DNA of 64,000 nucleotides from Panorpa germanica (lineage: Eukaryota; Arthropoda; Insecta; Mecoptera; Panorpidae), in the NCBI GenBank assembly GCA_963678705.1, contig OY783214.1, positions 9,796,001-9,860,000 on the forward strand, given 5' to 3'. This document shows, in pieces, positions 1 to 13,469 of this stretch. A model generated the notes under the pieces. It was not told the DNA's origin, ran no database searches, and saw only the letters and a list, made by a program, of their open reading frames with translations. The translations under genes and the position numbers were made by a program. Every line of letters begins with the position of its first letter. Position 1 is the first letter of the stretch.

Positions 1-59
1 AACAAATAAACTGACAATATTAAGTATGTGCTTCTATGAAATCAGTTAAATTTTTCAGA

Positions 60-235
60 CCCCCAGGTAGAAAATGTAACGAAATGTAACACTTTAAGTA
101 GCAATCAAGTGTAAACCTTGGATTGCAAGACAACTTCTACATTGGAAGTAGAAAATGAATCTTGGAATTAGTTTGTGACAAACTAGCAGGAGTGTACCAT
201 GTACTTCTAGGTAATGTTTGACCTAAGCAAGCCTT
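60..235. repeat. Dispersed repeat family R1, copy 1
   Basis: The stretch opens with CAGGTAGAAAATG and contains the recurring phrases TTGCAAGACAACTTCTACAT and TTAGTTTGTGACAAACTAGC. The same phrases, in either orientation, recur near 2.0-2.3, 21.8-22.35, 33.85, 49.5 and 61.3 kb. It has no coding potential. Some copies are flanked by inverted CAGGTAGAAAAT ends, which suggests a non-autonomous DNA element. The family name is mine. Confidence 0.55.
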
Positions 236-245
236 ATTCAAGTTA

Positions 246-1989
246 AAAATTCCTTAGAGATATTGAGGTAAATACTTGAAAAATAACAGAATTACAGAAC
301 CCAGGACAAAGAAACAAAGCCAAGTCCTATTATCAACGAGTGGAATATCTCTTAATATTTCTTTAGAACTCCTGACAAGCTCTCTCAGGTGTGTAAATTA
401 ATTTGTAAAACTTGTTAAATTCTACCTTAATAAGAAGTTAAGTTAGGTTATGTTCACAAGCTTTTAGTTGTATTATAAAAAATGTTAGATATAAATACCA
501 AGCATACACTTTTGCTTTCATCTCTTCCTAAATAAAATATATAAGGGTATACACCTTGTGTTTGAGATATTTATAATTATGTTCAAAACAACTTTGTTTT
601 TTTGCTATAAAAAATATATAATAAGATTATATTTGTCTCCTTCTAACTCTAGAATATTAAATGTTAGTGTTTAATAATAAATCCGAGGTTCATTCGGGTC
701 ACTATAGCCATTAAACTATTGATTTAAGGCGATAAAGGAGCAGCTCTAGTTCCCAGACAAAACCCATTATCTTTTATCGTGTTAAATTAATTTTAAAACC
801 ATATTACTTTAGAAGAATATCTTCTATAGTTTTTTTCTCCTTTTAAATTCATGGAGCCTTTGGCACAGCTTCCTCTCTGATATAATTACAATTGCTGCAG
901 TCATTTTTCTATCAATAATAAAGCATAAATCGTTACGTCATTACCGGAGCGTCCCAGAATCCGCTTAGTTACTCTACTATTGATAAGATAGATGTACAAT
1001 TATTTGCGGATAAAATTGGATTTTAATGTCGTACAATTGTAATAAAAATGCACGCATAAGTAATGCATTTATAACGCCAACAAACAAACTTATCATTTGT
1101 AAAGTAAACTCGCCGGAACATGCCCCAGACAGTCCTGCGTCATTATGTTCCATAGTGGATTAGACGCCATTAAGGAGATTACCGCAGCTTAGCTCCTTCA
1201 AGTGCTGGTACACATGAAACGACCGTATAGTCTGCAGCCTGAACAAAATATCCTTTCCTCCAACAAGTATTTGCATCACAATAAGAATATTGCTGGTTAT
1301 ATCATTTAGTATAAGATACCATTCGGTTAGGGCTTATAGTATTAGACCTTTTTTAAGTACCCAGCAAAAGAAACCGCCCTATTTTTATATAAACTAGTAT
1401 CAGCACCAGCACCCCTAGCGGTCACTAGTTGTAATGGAGTCACATCCTTGGAGCGATGAACTTATCCTGTCTAGAAGATTTCAAGTTCTTTAATATAAGC
1501 CATCATATGGCAAACGTGACCCATCTTTGATGTGCTTGAAACGACTCTTCAAGATCCTCCTTTGTAAAACTCTTGAAAAACTTTTATAGACCAAGTTCTT
1601 ATATTGGAGCAAGAGCTAAACGAAGAAGATATACGACTATAGCAGCCCCGTTAATGGTAAAACCTATAAAGATATTTTGGTAACGTGGGTGGCAGATGGA
1701 GTGGGGGATCAGCAATTTTAAATATTTTCGTTTATGAAATTTTAATTTTAACAGAATTTTTGCTGAGGTTTTATAAAATAAGTGTTTATTTTAACATGTA
1801 TACTTATAACGTCATCCTATTTCCGATGCTGAGTCCTATCAGCAACGATCTTCTACAGATTTTGTGCTGTCGTGGTCTAACATAAGTGAACAATTCCTAA
1901 TATTTTTTTATAATTATGTAAACATATAATCAATTTAACTAAGCACACAGGAAGAAAAATAACCGAGGAATTAGGTTGTGATAAACTAG
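246..1989. other. Gene-free stretch with a GC-richer block at about 940-1690
   Basis: No supported gene. The 940-1690 part is visibly less AT-rich than its surroundings and gives short stop-interrupted reading frames of coding-like composition in more than one frame on the plus strand. I recognise no protein family in it. It may be an old retrocopy or transposon remnant, or simply local composition. Confidence 0.35.
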
Positions 1990-1994
1990 AAAGT

Positions 1995-2400
1995 ATAAAC
2001 CTTACACAGCAAGATAATTTCCTTATGAGAAGTAGAAAATTAACCTTAAAATTAGCTTGTAACAAACGAGCAAGTGAGAACCTTATTCTGTAAGATAATT
2101 TTCTACCAGGATTTTATAAATTATTTAACCAGTTATTAAAAAGAAAAAAATATTAAAGAAATAAGGTTATAAGGGAAATTAGTTCGACAGAGACCTTACA
2201 CTTACACTGCAAGATAATTTCTATATGAAAAGTAGAAAATAACCCTTGAAATTAGCTTGTGACAAACGAGCAAGTGTTAACCTTGTTATAAAATACTTTT
2301 CTACCCGGGATATTTGTATAAATTATTTAGCCAGTTATTAAAAAGAAAAAAATATTAGAGAAATAAGATTATAAGAGAAATATAATTAATTTGACAGAGT
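1995..2400. repeat. R1 repeat as a two-copy tandem duplication, unit about 200 bp
   Basis: Two diverged R1 units follow each other. AAGATAATTT at 2011 recurs at 2211, and AGTTATTAAAAAGAAAAAAA at 2131 recurs at 2333, giving a period of 200-202 bp. Each unit also holds the R1 hallmarks AAGTAGAAAAT and AACAAACGAGCAAGTG. The copies differ at many positions, so the duplication is old. Confidence 0.7.
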
Positions 2401-5249
2401 GTAAAGTATCCTTGTATCATACGTGTTGTTATAAAGAATGTACCAGCGCAACATTGAATGTACCCAGCAGCCTATATTTTTTGGCACCACGTAATATAGT
2501 CGTATAATAACTTAGATAAAGTTCCGTCTTAGTTTCCTCTTTTAATAAATATAACTTGACTAAAAAACTAGCAAATTGTAACTTTTCTGTTTTATTTTTG
2601 ATTAAACTACAAATGTCCTTTAAACTACCTTTTTTAAGTTTATTTCTGGAAATGATGCAGTAAGATTACATATTCTGAGCAATAAAAGGATGTAAAAAAT
2701 TAGGGCAAATGTTTTTGAGCAATACTTTTATACAAATGTTATGTTTACATTTAGAATTTAGTATATGGAATAAAACTAGAATCACCAAACTGCATTATAT
2801 AGCATGGTTGCTTAGAAAAATGCATGTATTTGCGAAAATATATAATTTTAAGGTAGTTGTCATCCTTTTAGCTTCATTGGTAAAATTTAGAAAATTGTTG
2901 TATTGCAAAGAGTATTGGTTGTGAATGAGTAAGCATACAATACGTAAGTAGATGCATGCTCTCCATTCTTCTGTCTTTTTTATATCCACATATTTGTATT
3001 TGTTATAGTCAACTACTACAAAACCTTGCTTTACAAACGTCGTGATAGTGTACCTTCTAGTGCACTTGCTCACAAGTTAAACATATTTCAAAATCACAAC
3101 GAGAAGCATCTAAGGTTCAATACCTAACATCATGTTATTGCACGAAAACAATCTAGATGCTTTTGTCTTAGTACTTTAAGAAGGTTTTAATAATAAATAC
3201 TGCAACTATTATAGAATTTTATAACCGAAAATCATACTATGGAGCGTATTTTAAACTACATCTTTGGAAATAACAGTCATTTATTTCGAATCGAATCAAA
3301 CCTTGACATTATTAGATATCTTGATATTATTTTACGAAAATTGCAATAGCTGTTATATTTTTACCTCCAGTACTTTTTATAAATAGAGCTTTCTGAAATA
3401 TCAAATAAATAAAATCGAGCTCTTTGTTCTAAAATTTCTGAAAAATTTAATTCATTAAATAAATCTAGCATATTCTAGCAACGTTTATGATGGAACCTCA
3501 ATGAGATCAGGAATTTTCTATTTGAAAAAGATGTTATACGAGCAAAATACCATCTGTGTTAAAGTAATATAAAGTAGTAAAGTATAAAAAAATGAACTGT
3601 GTGATTGGTTGCGATAGAACTTTTTTTTTTAATTTTCTATAATACTACAACTAAGTATAGTATACACTTATCTAGTGACTTACATTTCTATAATTACACG
3701 GTGTGGTAGAGATTGCTCCAATGAACAATTCTACATGATTAGATAGAATTGGTTGCGATAGTATGACCCTGTACCTAATCCTTATTAGCAACTTTTATTT
3801 CAGGACGGCTAAATAATTAAAGAGTAAAGTTGAATCTGATAGACAAAACCGGAAATCAAATTACCGATACACATTCATCTCTCGAGGAATGTTAATAATA
3901 AAACTTAGTATTTTCGGAATGTGTTGAAATATTTGTAATTTATTAAAAAAAACATATCTTTCAAAGAAATGTCTCTTCAATTTAACGATTTGTCAATGTT
4001 TTATACTCCGATAACTTAGATATATAGCAAAATGATTACCAAAGTTTTTGCTGTTCTATGAAACTATTTGAAATCCCGTTAAAGAATGTTCTGTGTCGAT
4101 GACATATTTCTAGAAACTTCAGGAAATAGTTTTTATTATCTATTTTATTTATAAGTCATTTCTCTAACGTCTTAAATAAAAATATAAAAGAAATAATTCA
4201 ATAATTGAAATCAAATCAAATTCTGATAAACTATTTAATCAATTGTCAATGTTTAATGACTTATTCATTGATTAATACATGGACATCTAACAGTCAAATA
4301 TTTTTATTAGTGTAATAAATTTGTTGAACTTTTCTGGCCCGAGCCAATGCAATAATATAAATAAAAAATCATTTGTAGACTAGACTTTCATTCTGTCTAA
4401 CTGAATACGTAGTACCTACCAACAAAGGATGCCGAATATTAAGTTACATGTTACTTCTTTCAACAAATGTTTGATGATGTAGCACAGATGCGGACAACGC
4501 ATTATGATTGATTGAATATTTAAGCTTCATTCAAACCAAGTATCGTTTATAGTCCAAGTACATAACCTATAAATTTCTTTATAGTAATAACATTAAATAA
4601 TTTTATTATTAATATTTTTACAGGTGTAATAAATAAACACGTACAGAAATGAAACGTACTAAACAAAATTAAATCCCATAACTTTTACAGAAGCGCAATG
4701 AGTTTATTTTTTGTCACAATGCAGTTCATAATTATATTCACCCCATTTTTATATAGCAGAACAAATGTAGTGTATAGCGTAGTGGTTTGTAGTGCTATAT
4801 ACTCGTAAATGCCGCCGCTGTCGACGGCAGTGGCTATGAATAAAACTACGAGGCGGCGGTCATCCCATTGTTATCTTCGCAATGACAAAAGCAAAAATGT
4901 ATATTAAACTTACATTATACAAAGTGTAGCAGATATAGTCTAAATTTTGATTAAAAGGGCCACTTTACGTATATAGTATGAGTTTATTGGATCGTCGTGC
5001 CCAATCTATTAAATGAGGTTTGTTTTATCCTTCAAAAGAGTGTTATGCTTTAATTACTGTCGAGCCGTGTTTCGTGACTATAGAATTTTTAACAATAGCA
5101 TAATAGAGGATTTTATTGTATCGTATTGTGAGGTATATGTATGTATTTATTTTATTAATACTTTTGAAAAGTATTTGTGCACATCTCTGCTTATGATGTT
5201 CACCATCAAAAGCATGCAACGTAATTGCCTACGACCTAGAAATACAGTC
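2401..5249. other. AT-rich stretch, no gene seen
   Basis: No supported coding exon. Reading frames here are short and of random composition. A small GC-rich patch at 4808-4862 has CCGCCGC facing GCGGCGG about 40 bp apart, a possible hairpin of unknown meaning. Confidence 0.4.
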
Positions 5250-5441
5250 GCTCAAAACCAATTTCAATTCAGTTTAGTTTCATTCGAGCTTGTTCGTTCT
5301 CTCACTCACAACACAGTTCCAGTTCCAGTTCTCATTCGGTTCGGGCAGATTCGTGGATCGCGTTTGCAATTAGTGCGGATCCATGTGCGGATGGCCTTAC
5401 TCTTTTATGAATAAGAAATTGATTTGAGTTACTTTTCTAAA
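5250..5441 (+). promoter_or_regulatory. Promoter-like block upstream of a possible first exon
   Basis: The segment is less AT-rich than its surroundings and contains a CT-rich run (GTTCTCTCACTCACAACAC), repeated CAGTTC units (CAGTTCCAGTTCCAGTTCTC) and TCAGTT initiator-like motifs. It ends just before an ATG in a short frame that runs into a GTAAGC donor. I infer a possible promoter and 5' untranslated region on the plus strand. No TATA box at a fixed distance decides it. Confidence 0.25.
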
Positions 5442-5472
5442 ATGGTGTCAGTTGAAGTGGTAGTGCGCAAGG
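5442..5472 (+). CDS. Possible very short first coding exon
   Basis: ATG at 5442 in the context TAAAATGG opens a 10-codon frame (MVSVEVVVRK plus one base) that runs directly into GTAAGCTATG, a good 5' splice-site match, at 5473. The purine-rich end AAGG before GTAAGC also fits a donor. The protein is not recognisable from ten residues, and no downstream exon was found within the window. A chance ATG-to-donor arrangement is quite possible. If real, it would be the start of a gene on the strand opposite to dlg1, lying inside its intron. Confidence 0.2.
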
Positions 5473-5649
5473 GTAAGCTATGCAATGAATTACATGCGAT
5501 GAACTGCTTTAACAGTGTATTTCTATAAGACGAGTACGTGTTGCGATGAATTACTTACAAATTATTACTTTTCGTAAAACACAAAACATGAATGTCACCT
5601 TATATTCATGTAATATATTATACTTTACAAAATCTAGTAATATTTAGTA

Positions 5650-5905
5650 AACAATTTGGTGAAGTGTCCTGTTTTATTACGTTTCTATCGCAATTGCTCT
5701 TTAATTATAGTTCGCATTAACTTTAACATCATTTGTATTCTAACAGGTGAGTGGTTTCTCCCTCCATTTGTAGCCGATAAAATAGACATTTCATATGAAC
5801 AACTTTGTGAAACTGAGTAATTGAACTCTTTCATGACAAAAAGTCATACGCATCTTCAATATGATGGGAAAGTAACTCTAAAATATTTACTGAGTAATAT
5901 AATAG
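5650..5905. repeat. Dispersed repeat family R2, copy 1
   Basis: This segment is clearly paralogous to 59725-59990. Shared phrases include TTTGGTGAAG, TTAATTATAGTTCGCAT, TGTAGCCGATAAAA, GACATTTCATATGAAC and AACTCTTTCATGACAAAAA, in the same order and orientation. No reading frame is conserved, so this is a dispersed repeat and not a duplicated exon. Confidence 0.7.
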
Positions 5906-8900
5906 GGCCTTATTTTATTATTTTATAGCTATTTTAAAAACCATATTAATTCTATAAAGGGAGTTCTTAAAACTCGATAATCCTTATAATGAATGGTCTT
6001 AAAAAGTTTTCTGATTATAATAATTTATTTTTTAGTATGTTGCACTGAAGAGTCGTTTTAAGGAGCATTGTTTATGTAAGAAGTAACGTTTGCTATGTAA
6101 GATAAACCTTAAATAAAGGTAACTGCATATTATAGTGTTTACTGACACCAGAACGTGAGCTTTAACATTAGGAAATTTAGCCTAATCTGGTTCATTATAC
6201 CCATTATGTAACCTAGTTTTATCATCGACAAATTTATAGAATTAAATATTATAAGAAAAGTCGTGAAAAAATGTAAAGTCTTGTCGGGGTTTTACCGAAG
6301 GTAGGATTATAGGTAGTTTTATATTTTGTAAGCAAACAATATTCGACCCTAGAGTAGATAGAGTTTACAAGCACTGTTATACACAAATGGCATATATATG
6401 TACGATGAAATAAAACCGTCTTTTGTTGTGATAACGGTGTGTTTATTTGTTCTACTTTATTTTATCTGAAGTTTTTATTCTTGAATTAATTTCTATTGTA
6501 CACAACAGGAATTTTAATAATCTTAGTTCAACTGGCAAAAATATTTTAACGGATGGTTTTCACAGGGTGTGCCCAATGGGTTGTCAGGTTTTGAAGTAAA
6601 AATTTTGATGTAAATTCGTCTTAAAATTTTATCCAATATAGGGTCATCTCTAGGCAGATGTTAGAGATGAAAATGACCAAATTTGTTGCACTTACACCTC
6701 GTCAAAAATTGTTGGATAGAAGGTTTATGTCCGTATCTGGTGGATAGAGTTCTGAAAATAACCCTTACTCTAATATAGTGTGCGTAAACTATGTAAAAAC
6801 GTAAATTGTAACAAACGTACAAACTGTGTGCCGAGAAACATTATTTTGTATTTATTATAATTATACGAAGGGTTGTATGTTAGTATTTTTCCATAAGCTG
6901 ACTAAATAAGATTAAAAAAAAAAATAGAAAAAATATAAATTAATATATAATTGAGAATATTATTTTAGGAGATTAATTTCCTGATAAGATAGAAAATCTA
7001 TCTAATATAACTAATATTTACTTATAACGTTAACAAAGAAAAAAATTAGGTAATAATACGAAAGGTAAAAACTAATATACATTTGTAAACCATACCCACT
7101 AGTTTTTGTGTTACAAAGATATAAACATTTACGTAAATATTTGCAATTCTATTGACTCACCCTGTATTTACGATTAGAATAAAACAGTACAGTAGACGAA
7201 AGCATAATGCAAAGTTCTTGTTACTTTTGAATTTGCAGATTTGCAATTGCATACATATTTAACATTAAGCATTTGTTTTGCCGACAAACTCAGAAACAAG
7301 AATGAGTTACGTTAATTAGACGGCTACAGCGATTGTAGCTCCAAATAGTGTTGGTGGCTGAACCAGGTACTACAGTGGTTAGTCGCTTCGGTGTAAAGTT
7401 ATTTATTTTACGGTGCCGGTGCGGTGGGCTACTTTATTGTAAAGTAAAACTAACCTATTTCACTATTGCTATGCACATTGTTTTATAATTTGTATTCTAA
7501 CTTTAAACATACACTGTTTGGACCTTAGTAATGAGTGTGCGGTTAAAATTAGAACTAAAACAAAGAGATTGAAGCACTTATTTTGAATTACTTTTGCAGG
7601 CTTCTTATATTACTAGATGGGTAATTATATTAGTAGTGTACACGTTATGATCCGTTTATAAGAATAAACTTGTGTATGTCGCAGTTCACACTGTTATTTA
7701 TACACTGTCAGTGCAACACCGTGCAGTGTTGATCTGCTTGAATGAATGAAAGCGAAATGAATGTCGCTAAAGCGTTATGCCTCTACTTTAGCTTAATTAG
7801 GTACTCTTCATCAATGTACGGGTGTATATAAATGTATACTACGCTGTATGTTTAATGCGAAACACAAGTAATGGGCTTGTGTCCTATGTCTTAATTTCTA
7901 TAAAAGTGTACTATAAAGAGGGTTACTAGAACCTCAAATGTTCAATTATTTTTTAATAACTCCTTATATTTCAGGAGATATTAACAATTAAAAAAGTCAT
8001 TTTTTCTCTTTAATTATTAAAAGGATTCAATGTTGTACACATTCCAAATGCATGTGACATCACAACCGCTGCCAACCTTACAGCTCATAAATCTCTGCTA
8101 TATGTATTTATATATCAAAATAACAAATATTATTTATGGCTATTTTGAGGAATAATAAAATTTCAATATTATGTCTGCCTTAGTAGGCTTAAATAAAATA
8201 AAAACTTATTATTCTTTGACTTGACTTGATTATTTCGACTACCAACAGCTACAAAACATTGCTATATCTCCATCAACATTTAGATACTTAATAAAATAGA
8301 CACGCTCATACACATTTATTAACATCAATTTCAATCAACAATTGAAAAATCGACCAGTAAAAAAAGAGGACACAAGCCCATTTGAAATCGAATCGGATCG
8401 TGTAAATGGCACAACTCAATCTAAGCACAATAAAATCTAAGTAAAATCGAATCTGAATCTGAAGTAATAGATCATATAATCTGACAGAGTAATAGGTAAT
8501 AAACTGTTGTGATATTTCCCCCAACTTTCGTTTCTATGGAAGCCGCGAAAAAGTCTCTTTTCTCTCTCTCTTCTACTTGACATACATAACTTTAAAACAT
8601 GACAACGCGCGATAAGACCGTACTGCAGTTCCGACGGCGACGGTTCCAGCATCATGTACCATGATCGAGTCTACGTTTTGCAGATTTTTTCTGCACATTA
8701 TGACGTTTTTAAAATAGCCACTTTACAGTAAGTGGTTGTAATTAATTGCACAAGCGGCCAACCCATGTAGACGCCCATTTAGCCAGGACAGCTCAGCGTA
8801 GCACCAGGAGTCCGCGACGGAACAGATGTATTGTCGTGTTAATAATGATAAATAATTAAAAGCCATTTACAAGATGTAAAATATGAAATATCACTTAGAA

Positions 8901-9794
8901 AAAAAAGATAATTAAAATTTTGAATTAAAAATATTATAATTAAAACTTGCTACAAAAAAATATCATGTTTTATTATCTGTGACCAGAATGACATAAATTT
9001 TAATTTGTTAAAAGTCTAAGTACTACAAGTTTTGTGTCGTCATATATAGTTTGTGATAATTATGTCGAAATTAACCCCTGATTTGTATGCAACACTAATA
9101 ACCGATATCTGTTTTACTTTGGAAATTATGTTAAATTTATAATCTTCTTTTAATTAGGTGATTAGGAGAACTATAAACTATTGTTGTGATTTATTATCAA
9201 GCAAAGTTCTCTTGCTAGGATTAAAGGGTCGGTTGAAATATTCACAAGAAAAATCAATCAGGTTTTTTTAAATTTGATTCAATATTTTCAAATCCTTTGA
9301 TGATTTAATTCACAAAAACTTTCTAAAACACGTGTACACGTGTATAGAATGTGACGTAATACTGTTAAGCGGTACGAGTACCATATACTACTGAACTGAC
9401 TGAAACTTCATCATCTTCTTTCGCCTGGAACAAGAAATACGTTTGACTGATACAAAGAATGCCAATATAAATTCTTTATCAAATTCCTAAACAATGTTGA
9501 GGCATTGAAGAGACTGATTGTAATTCTGCTCCAAAAGATGCTTTCACTTTGCAAATGTCACCCTTAATAATTTCTGTCCCTTTATTTGCTATTTTCTTGT
9601 CGTTGAATCGCTTCAATATTATGTAAATTTAATTTGTATGAAATTTGAATATAGAAACAAATAAACACGCATTTTAGAATTTAGTTAACATATAAATGTA
9701 GGCTTTACATATATATTACATAATGTAACTAATTTTAGTAACTGAAATTACAAACTCTTACTACTAGCGGTAATAAAACCAAATCAATTATTCT
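5906..9794. other. AT-rich stretch, no gene seen
   Basis: No supported coding exon or recognisable element. Slightly GC-richer patches occur at about 7320-7440 and 8520-8660 (the latter with a CTCTCTCTCTTC run), but neither contains a convincing splice-bounded frame. Confidence 0.4.
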
Positions 9795-10002
9795 ACTTTT
9801 CTTATGTATGGCATATAAATGACACCATCGTTGTTAATCCGCACAAATCTTCAAACGATCTGTGTAAAAATTTCATGACAATCTGACCATTAGTTTACGA
9901 ATTACAGTGGTTTTAAAGACACTATTTATGTAATTTTCAAAATAATGCCAAAATTTGTATTTCGTGTGTTGATAAAGCACTGGTTCTTAAAAGGAAAATA
10001 TA
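9795..10002 (+). mobile_element. Mariner transposon remnant: 5' leader and first codons of the transposase
   Basis: The leader carries the phrase AACGATCTGTGTAAAAATTT, followed by ATG at 9944 opening MPKFVFRVLIKHWFLKGK, which matches the N-terminus of mariner-family transposases (the RVLIKH.FL.GK motif). The frame stops soon after. The helix-turn-helix and DD34D catalytic parts are absent. Related 5' leaders lie at 15655-15910 and 25250-25335 in the opposite orientation. This is a dead fragment. Confidence 0.75.
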
Positions 10003-11612
10003 TTTAAAAAGTATAAAAACCGTCCTAAGCCAAATAGCTAATGTTTAAAAAATTTTAAACAATGCTTCCAATTATTACGCAATCAAACATTTTATACCAC
10101 GCTTTTTACAACTTCAATTATTTTTTTCAGGTCAAACTTCTCGACAAATGCTTCTTCTTTAAATCGTGCTCAAGTGTATTTTATATCCGTGGTTACTTTA
10201 GTGCTCTGAAGTACTTAGTCATTTAAATTTTGTGAAAAAATATACCCCTAATAAATATGCAACGTAACTAACACAATAATTTTACTTTATATTAAATATT
10301 ACTTTCTATATTTGATTAAATTATATTCTATGTCTTTAAAAGGTCCAAACCTGTTAAATAATTTAATTCCAGAGCATCACATCGTGTGCTATTTAAAACA
10401 ATGTACCTTTTGTGTTTATACGTTTTACTTTATTCCACACAAAACACAAAGGAGTAATTTGCTTTAGCAGATTTACGACCGGTATTTGCACAAGAGGTTC
10501 TCTCAGTTTACTACATATAGACTTAGAGGATACACCAAAATTTAAAGGCGTGAAACACCAATGTACGCCAGATACTTATGCAGACATACTTACACGTGAA
10601 TTTATTTGTAAAGCTACATTTAAATGTTTGTTAAACAATTAATTGTACTATTTACAGTAACCAGAAAAGTAACCTTATACTAAACTGAATACGTAGACTG
10701 TCTACAGACAGTTAAGTCTTAGTGTGCGCCTGACTTTAGCTCAATGGTGAACCATCTTCTGAATACATATTTAAAATATCTTTTATATGCAAATGTAGCG
10801 AATCTTGGGTTGCAGAATGTCAGAAAACAGAAGCAAGCTAATTATATTGTTAGTTAAGACAAGAACCTTCTCGAATTATTCTACGTAAATCATAAGATTA
10901 TAATATTGTTCATTATCACAGTCGCGTTGTAGTATAATACATAAACTTGTGCAGATTTAATAAACTTCAAAATAAAACTTTAGAAAGCTGGATGAACTTT
11001 AATATAATTTAAATAAATATAGCATCAGTTTGTGTTTTGCGTTACTCTTATCGGGGAAAAGTTCATAGCTTTAGGATATCCTTGTATCTAGTTGGAAATA
11101 TGAAACTCCTTAAAATTTGCTAAGTCAAATATTATTAAGGGAACTCTAGTTAGTAATAGCTTTATGCCACTTAAAATCAATAGGTTGTTTTCTGAAAACT
11201 ATAATAAGAAGATTTGAAAGTTTCATAATGTAATAACAAGTCATCTTAGTTTCCAGGGAACGATGAATGTCTCAACAACAAGACTTAGTCTGTTAGAATA
11301 GAATATCTTATTAAGAGTAGGGAGCTTAATGTATACACATTTGATGGATGTATTGTACAAATACCGAAAGAAAATCAATCCGCACAAAAATTGAAATTTT
11401 AGGATGTCCAGACACTAATTTTGCGTTCCCAATTTTAATCACCAATTTTGTCACTTCGTTCTGCCAACTATTATATATAATATCAGGCGTCATCGCTCTG
11501 TGAAAGCTGTGGAAGTATTGCTTTTAAAATATATTTAAATATAAACTGACATTATTAGTTTTATCTTACTAATATCTAGTAGTGGCCCAGTCAATCTATT
11601 ACTAATACTTAG
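10003..11612. other. AT-rich stretch, no gene seen
   Basis: No supported exon. A 76-codon frame at 10412-10642 has no recognisable motif or splice context and is probably chance. Confidence 0.35.
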
Positions 11613-11826
11613 TATAGTTCAAATCACGATAGTTCGGCAGCGACTTATACTTAAAAGAGGTTATAAAAGCGGTACAAATCTATAATACGATAATGAATTT
11701 TATCTAATTCGTTTCTAAACACATTATAGAAGTCAGTGAGTCAATGCTTTTTCGTTATATCGGCAGTTTATACTCCACAACTTTATTTTAAGTAGTCGCT
11801 GCCGAACTCTCGTAATTTGAACTATA
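11613..11826. mobile_element. MITE with long terminal inverted repeats, copy 1
   Basis: Ends are inverted: TATAGTTCAAATCACGATAG at 11613 and its near-complement running to 11826. The similarity continues inward through a second block (AGTTCGGCAGCGACT). The flanking TA is compatible with a Tc1/mariner-type target duplication. There is no coding capacity. The sibling at 55851-56068 is inserted in the reverse orientation. Confidence 0.8.
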
Positions 11827-13469
11827 GTAGGAATTTATTGTATGGAGTGCATAGGGAAAAGGAGTGATTGATTTCGATAATGTGTTCTATGCATTGATAA
11901 CGAGACCAAGGCAAGGTAAACTAGTTTGATTATTACATCTTCAATGCAGAAGTTGGAGGTGTATGCATGTATATACGAATGGTAATACTAAGTTTAAATG
12001 GCCATAATCTTACTCAAGAGCTACTACATTTTACAGGTATAGAATTTCTGCTATTTCTACAGCAACATCTATAGCGTTCATGAGTATAGGTTTCACTAAA
12101 CTGTCACTGTTTTACCGACAGACGAGCTTTGTACTGACTAAATAAATATAATTTCTTCATACATATAACACGAATGTTATATATTATGTAATATTCATTC
12201 TCACTTAAGCTGAACATAGTAATATTTAATCTAAAAGGTGCTTATGTAATATTTTAAAAGCATTTAATCCTGAAAAAATGTTCTTAAGATTTTATGATCC
12301 TTAAGAAGGTGTTTTTAAGAAGTTTTATCATATTGTTAAACGGTAAAAAATAAGTAACAATATATTTTAGTAACATTAACCTTAAATACATTTAACTGTG
12401 TTGGGAAGTTTATTTTTTTATCATGATAAGAACTTTGTAGACATTAGATTAGTTGGGTTGATGTCCCTATAACACATTCATAATTTTTAAAGTAATGAGC
12501 AATATTTTTTTTAAAAATTACTTGCCTAACACCAAATCTCACCAACTTCTCATGATTTATATAAATGTATTTGTTGTGTATATGTAAGTATTCATTACAT
12601 ATATAATTTACGTGTTAGGTCTTCCCAATCCCTCTAGATATTACCCGTGATTTGGATCATCATCTACCCTTATAATCATCCCCTGGTGTACAGTGGTTAA
12701 ATCGCGTAACGAGCCGCGAAATTACTAATTATTGAGGCGGCTCATTTGCAATATGAACGAGATATATGTAAACACTTTATGAACGTTGAGCTTGAGGAGA
12801 AGCGGGAGAGTAGGGAGGGTGTTTAGGGGGTATGTAATATACTGAGACTTACAAACAGCAAAGGGAATACCCGTAGCTGTTTTAATAAACACTAAGCATT
12901 ACACTTTACTGGTATTTATTATAAAATAATTATCATAAAGGTTATAAGTTTAGAAAGTATGTATATATACTCGTATAATTAATATTTCTAAATTGTAATG
13001 GTTAGAAAGAGACAGGGAGTGTTAGAGCCCTAGATTATGTAATAATAATTTAGTATGGGACTCGCAACTAAATTAAATTGTCTTTAAGAAGAGTCCTTTA
13101 AAATCTTTTAAGGTCCTGTGGTAAAGGGTTACAGAGAATATACTTCTATGTCATGTCCTGGATTATACTTGGAAATTTATAGACGCTGGAAACTATTTTT
13201 AAAGCTCTTCTTAGTAATGAACACACGTTTATTTATAACGTTGTTTTGTAAATATTAACGACTTGTTAGCCGTCGGCATTTAATTGATTATACAATACAT
13301 AATCATACACTGTTCTTTATTGTTTTACAGCGATTTCATTTACTTCTAGGTCATAGTCGTCGATTGTTCTTCTTTTTTAAGTTGCTCACAAGATATGCCT
13401 CGATAAGAAGCTCTCCTAGAGCTACAATTTTAACCGGGTTATCATCTGTCATAATATTTTATAACTGTG
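11827..13469. other. AT-rich stretch, no gene seen
   Basis: No supported exon. Only short AT-rich frames and a small G-rich run near 12790-12832 (AGTAGGGAGGGTGTTTAGGG). Confidence 0.35.

Noticed and set aside
5013-5414. 133-codon plus-strand frame
   Set aside because: AT-driven composition, no domain, poor start context. The end overlaps a promoter-like block, which I judge more likely.
5740-5755. Plus-strand recursive splice motif ACAGGTGAGT
   Set aside because: It lies in repeat R2, and the sibling copy at 59.8 kb reads ACAGGTGAAG. No pyrimidine tract of note.
10730-10830. tRNA-like TTTAGCTCAATGGTGAA (A-box)
   Set aside because: No B-box and no cloverleaf can be formed downstream.
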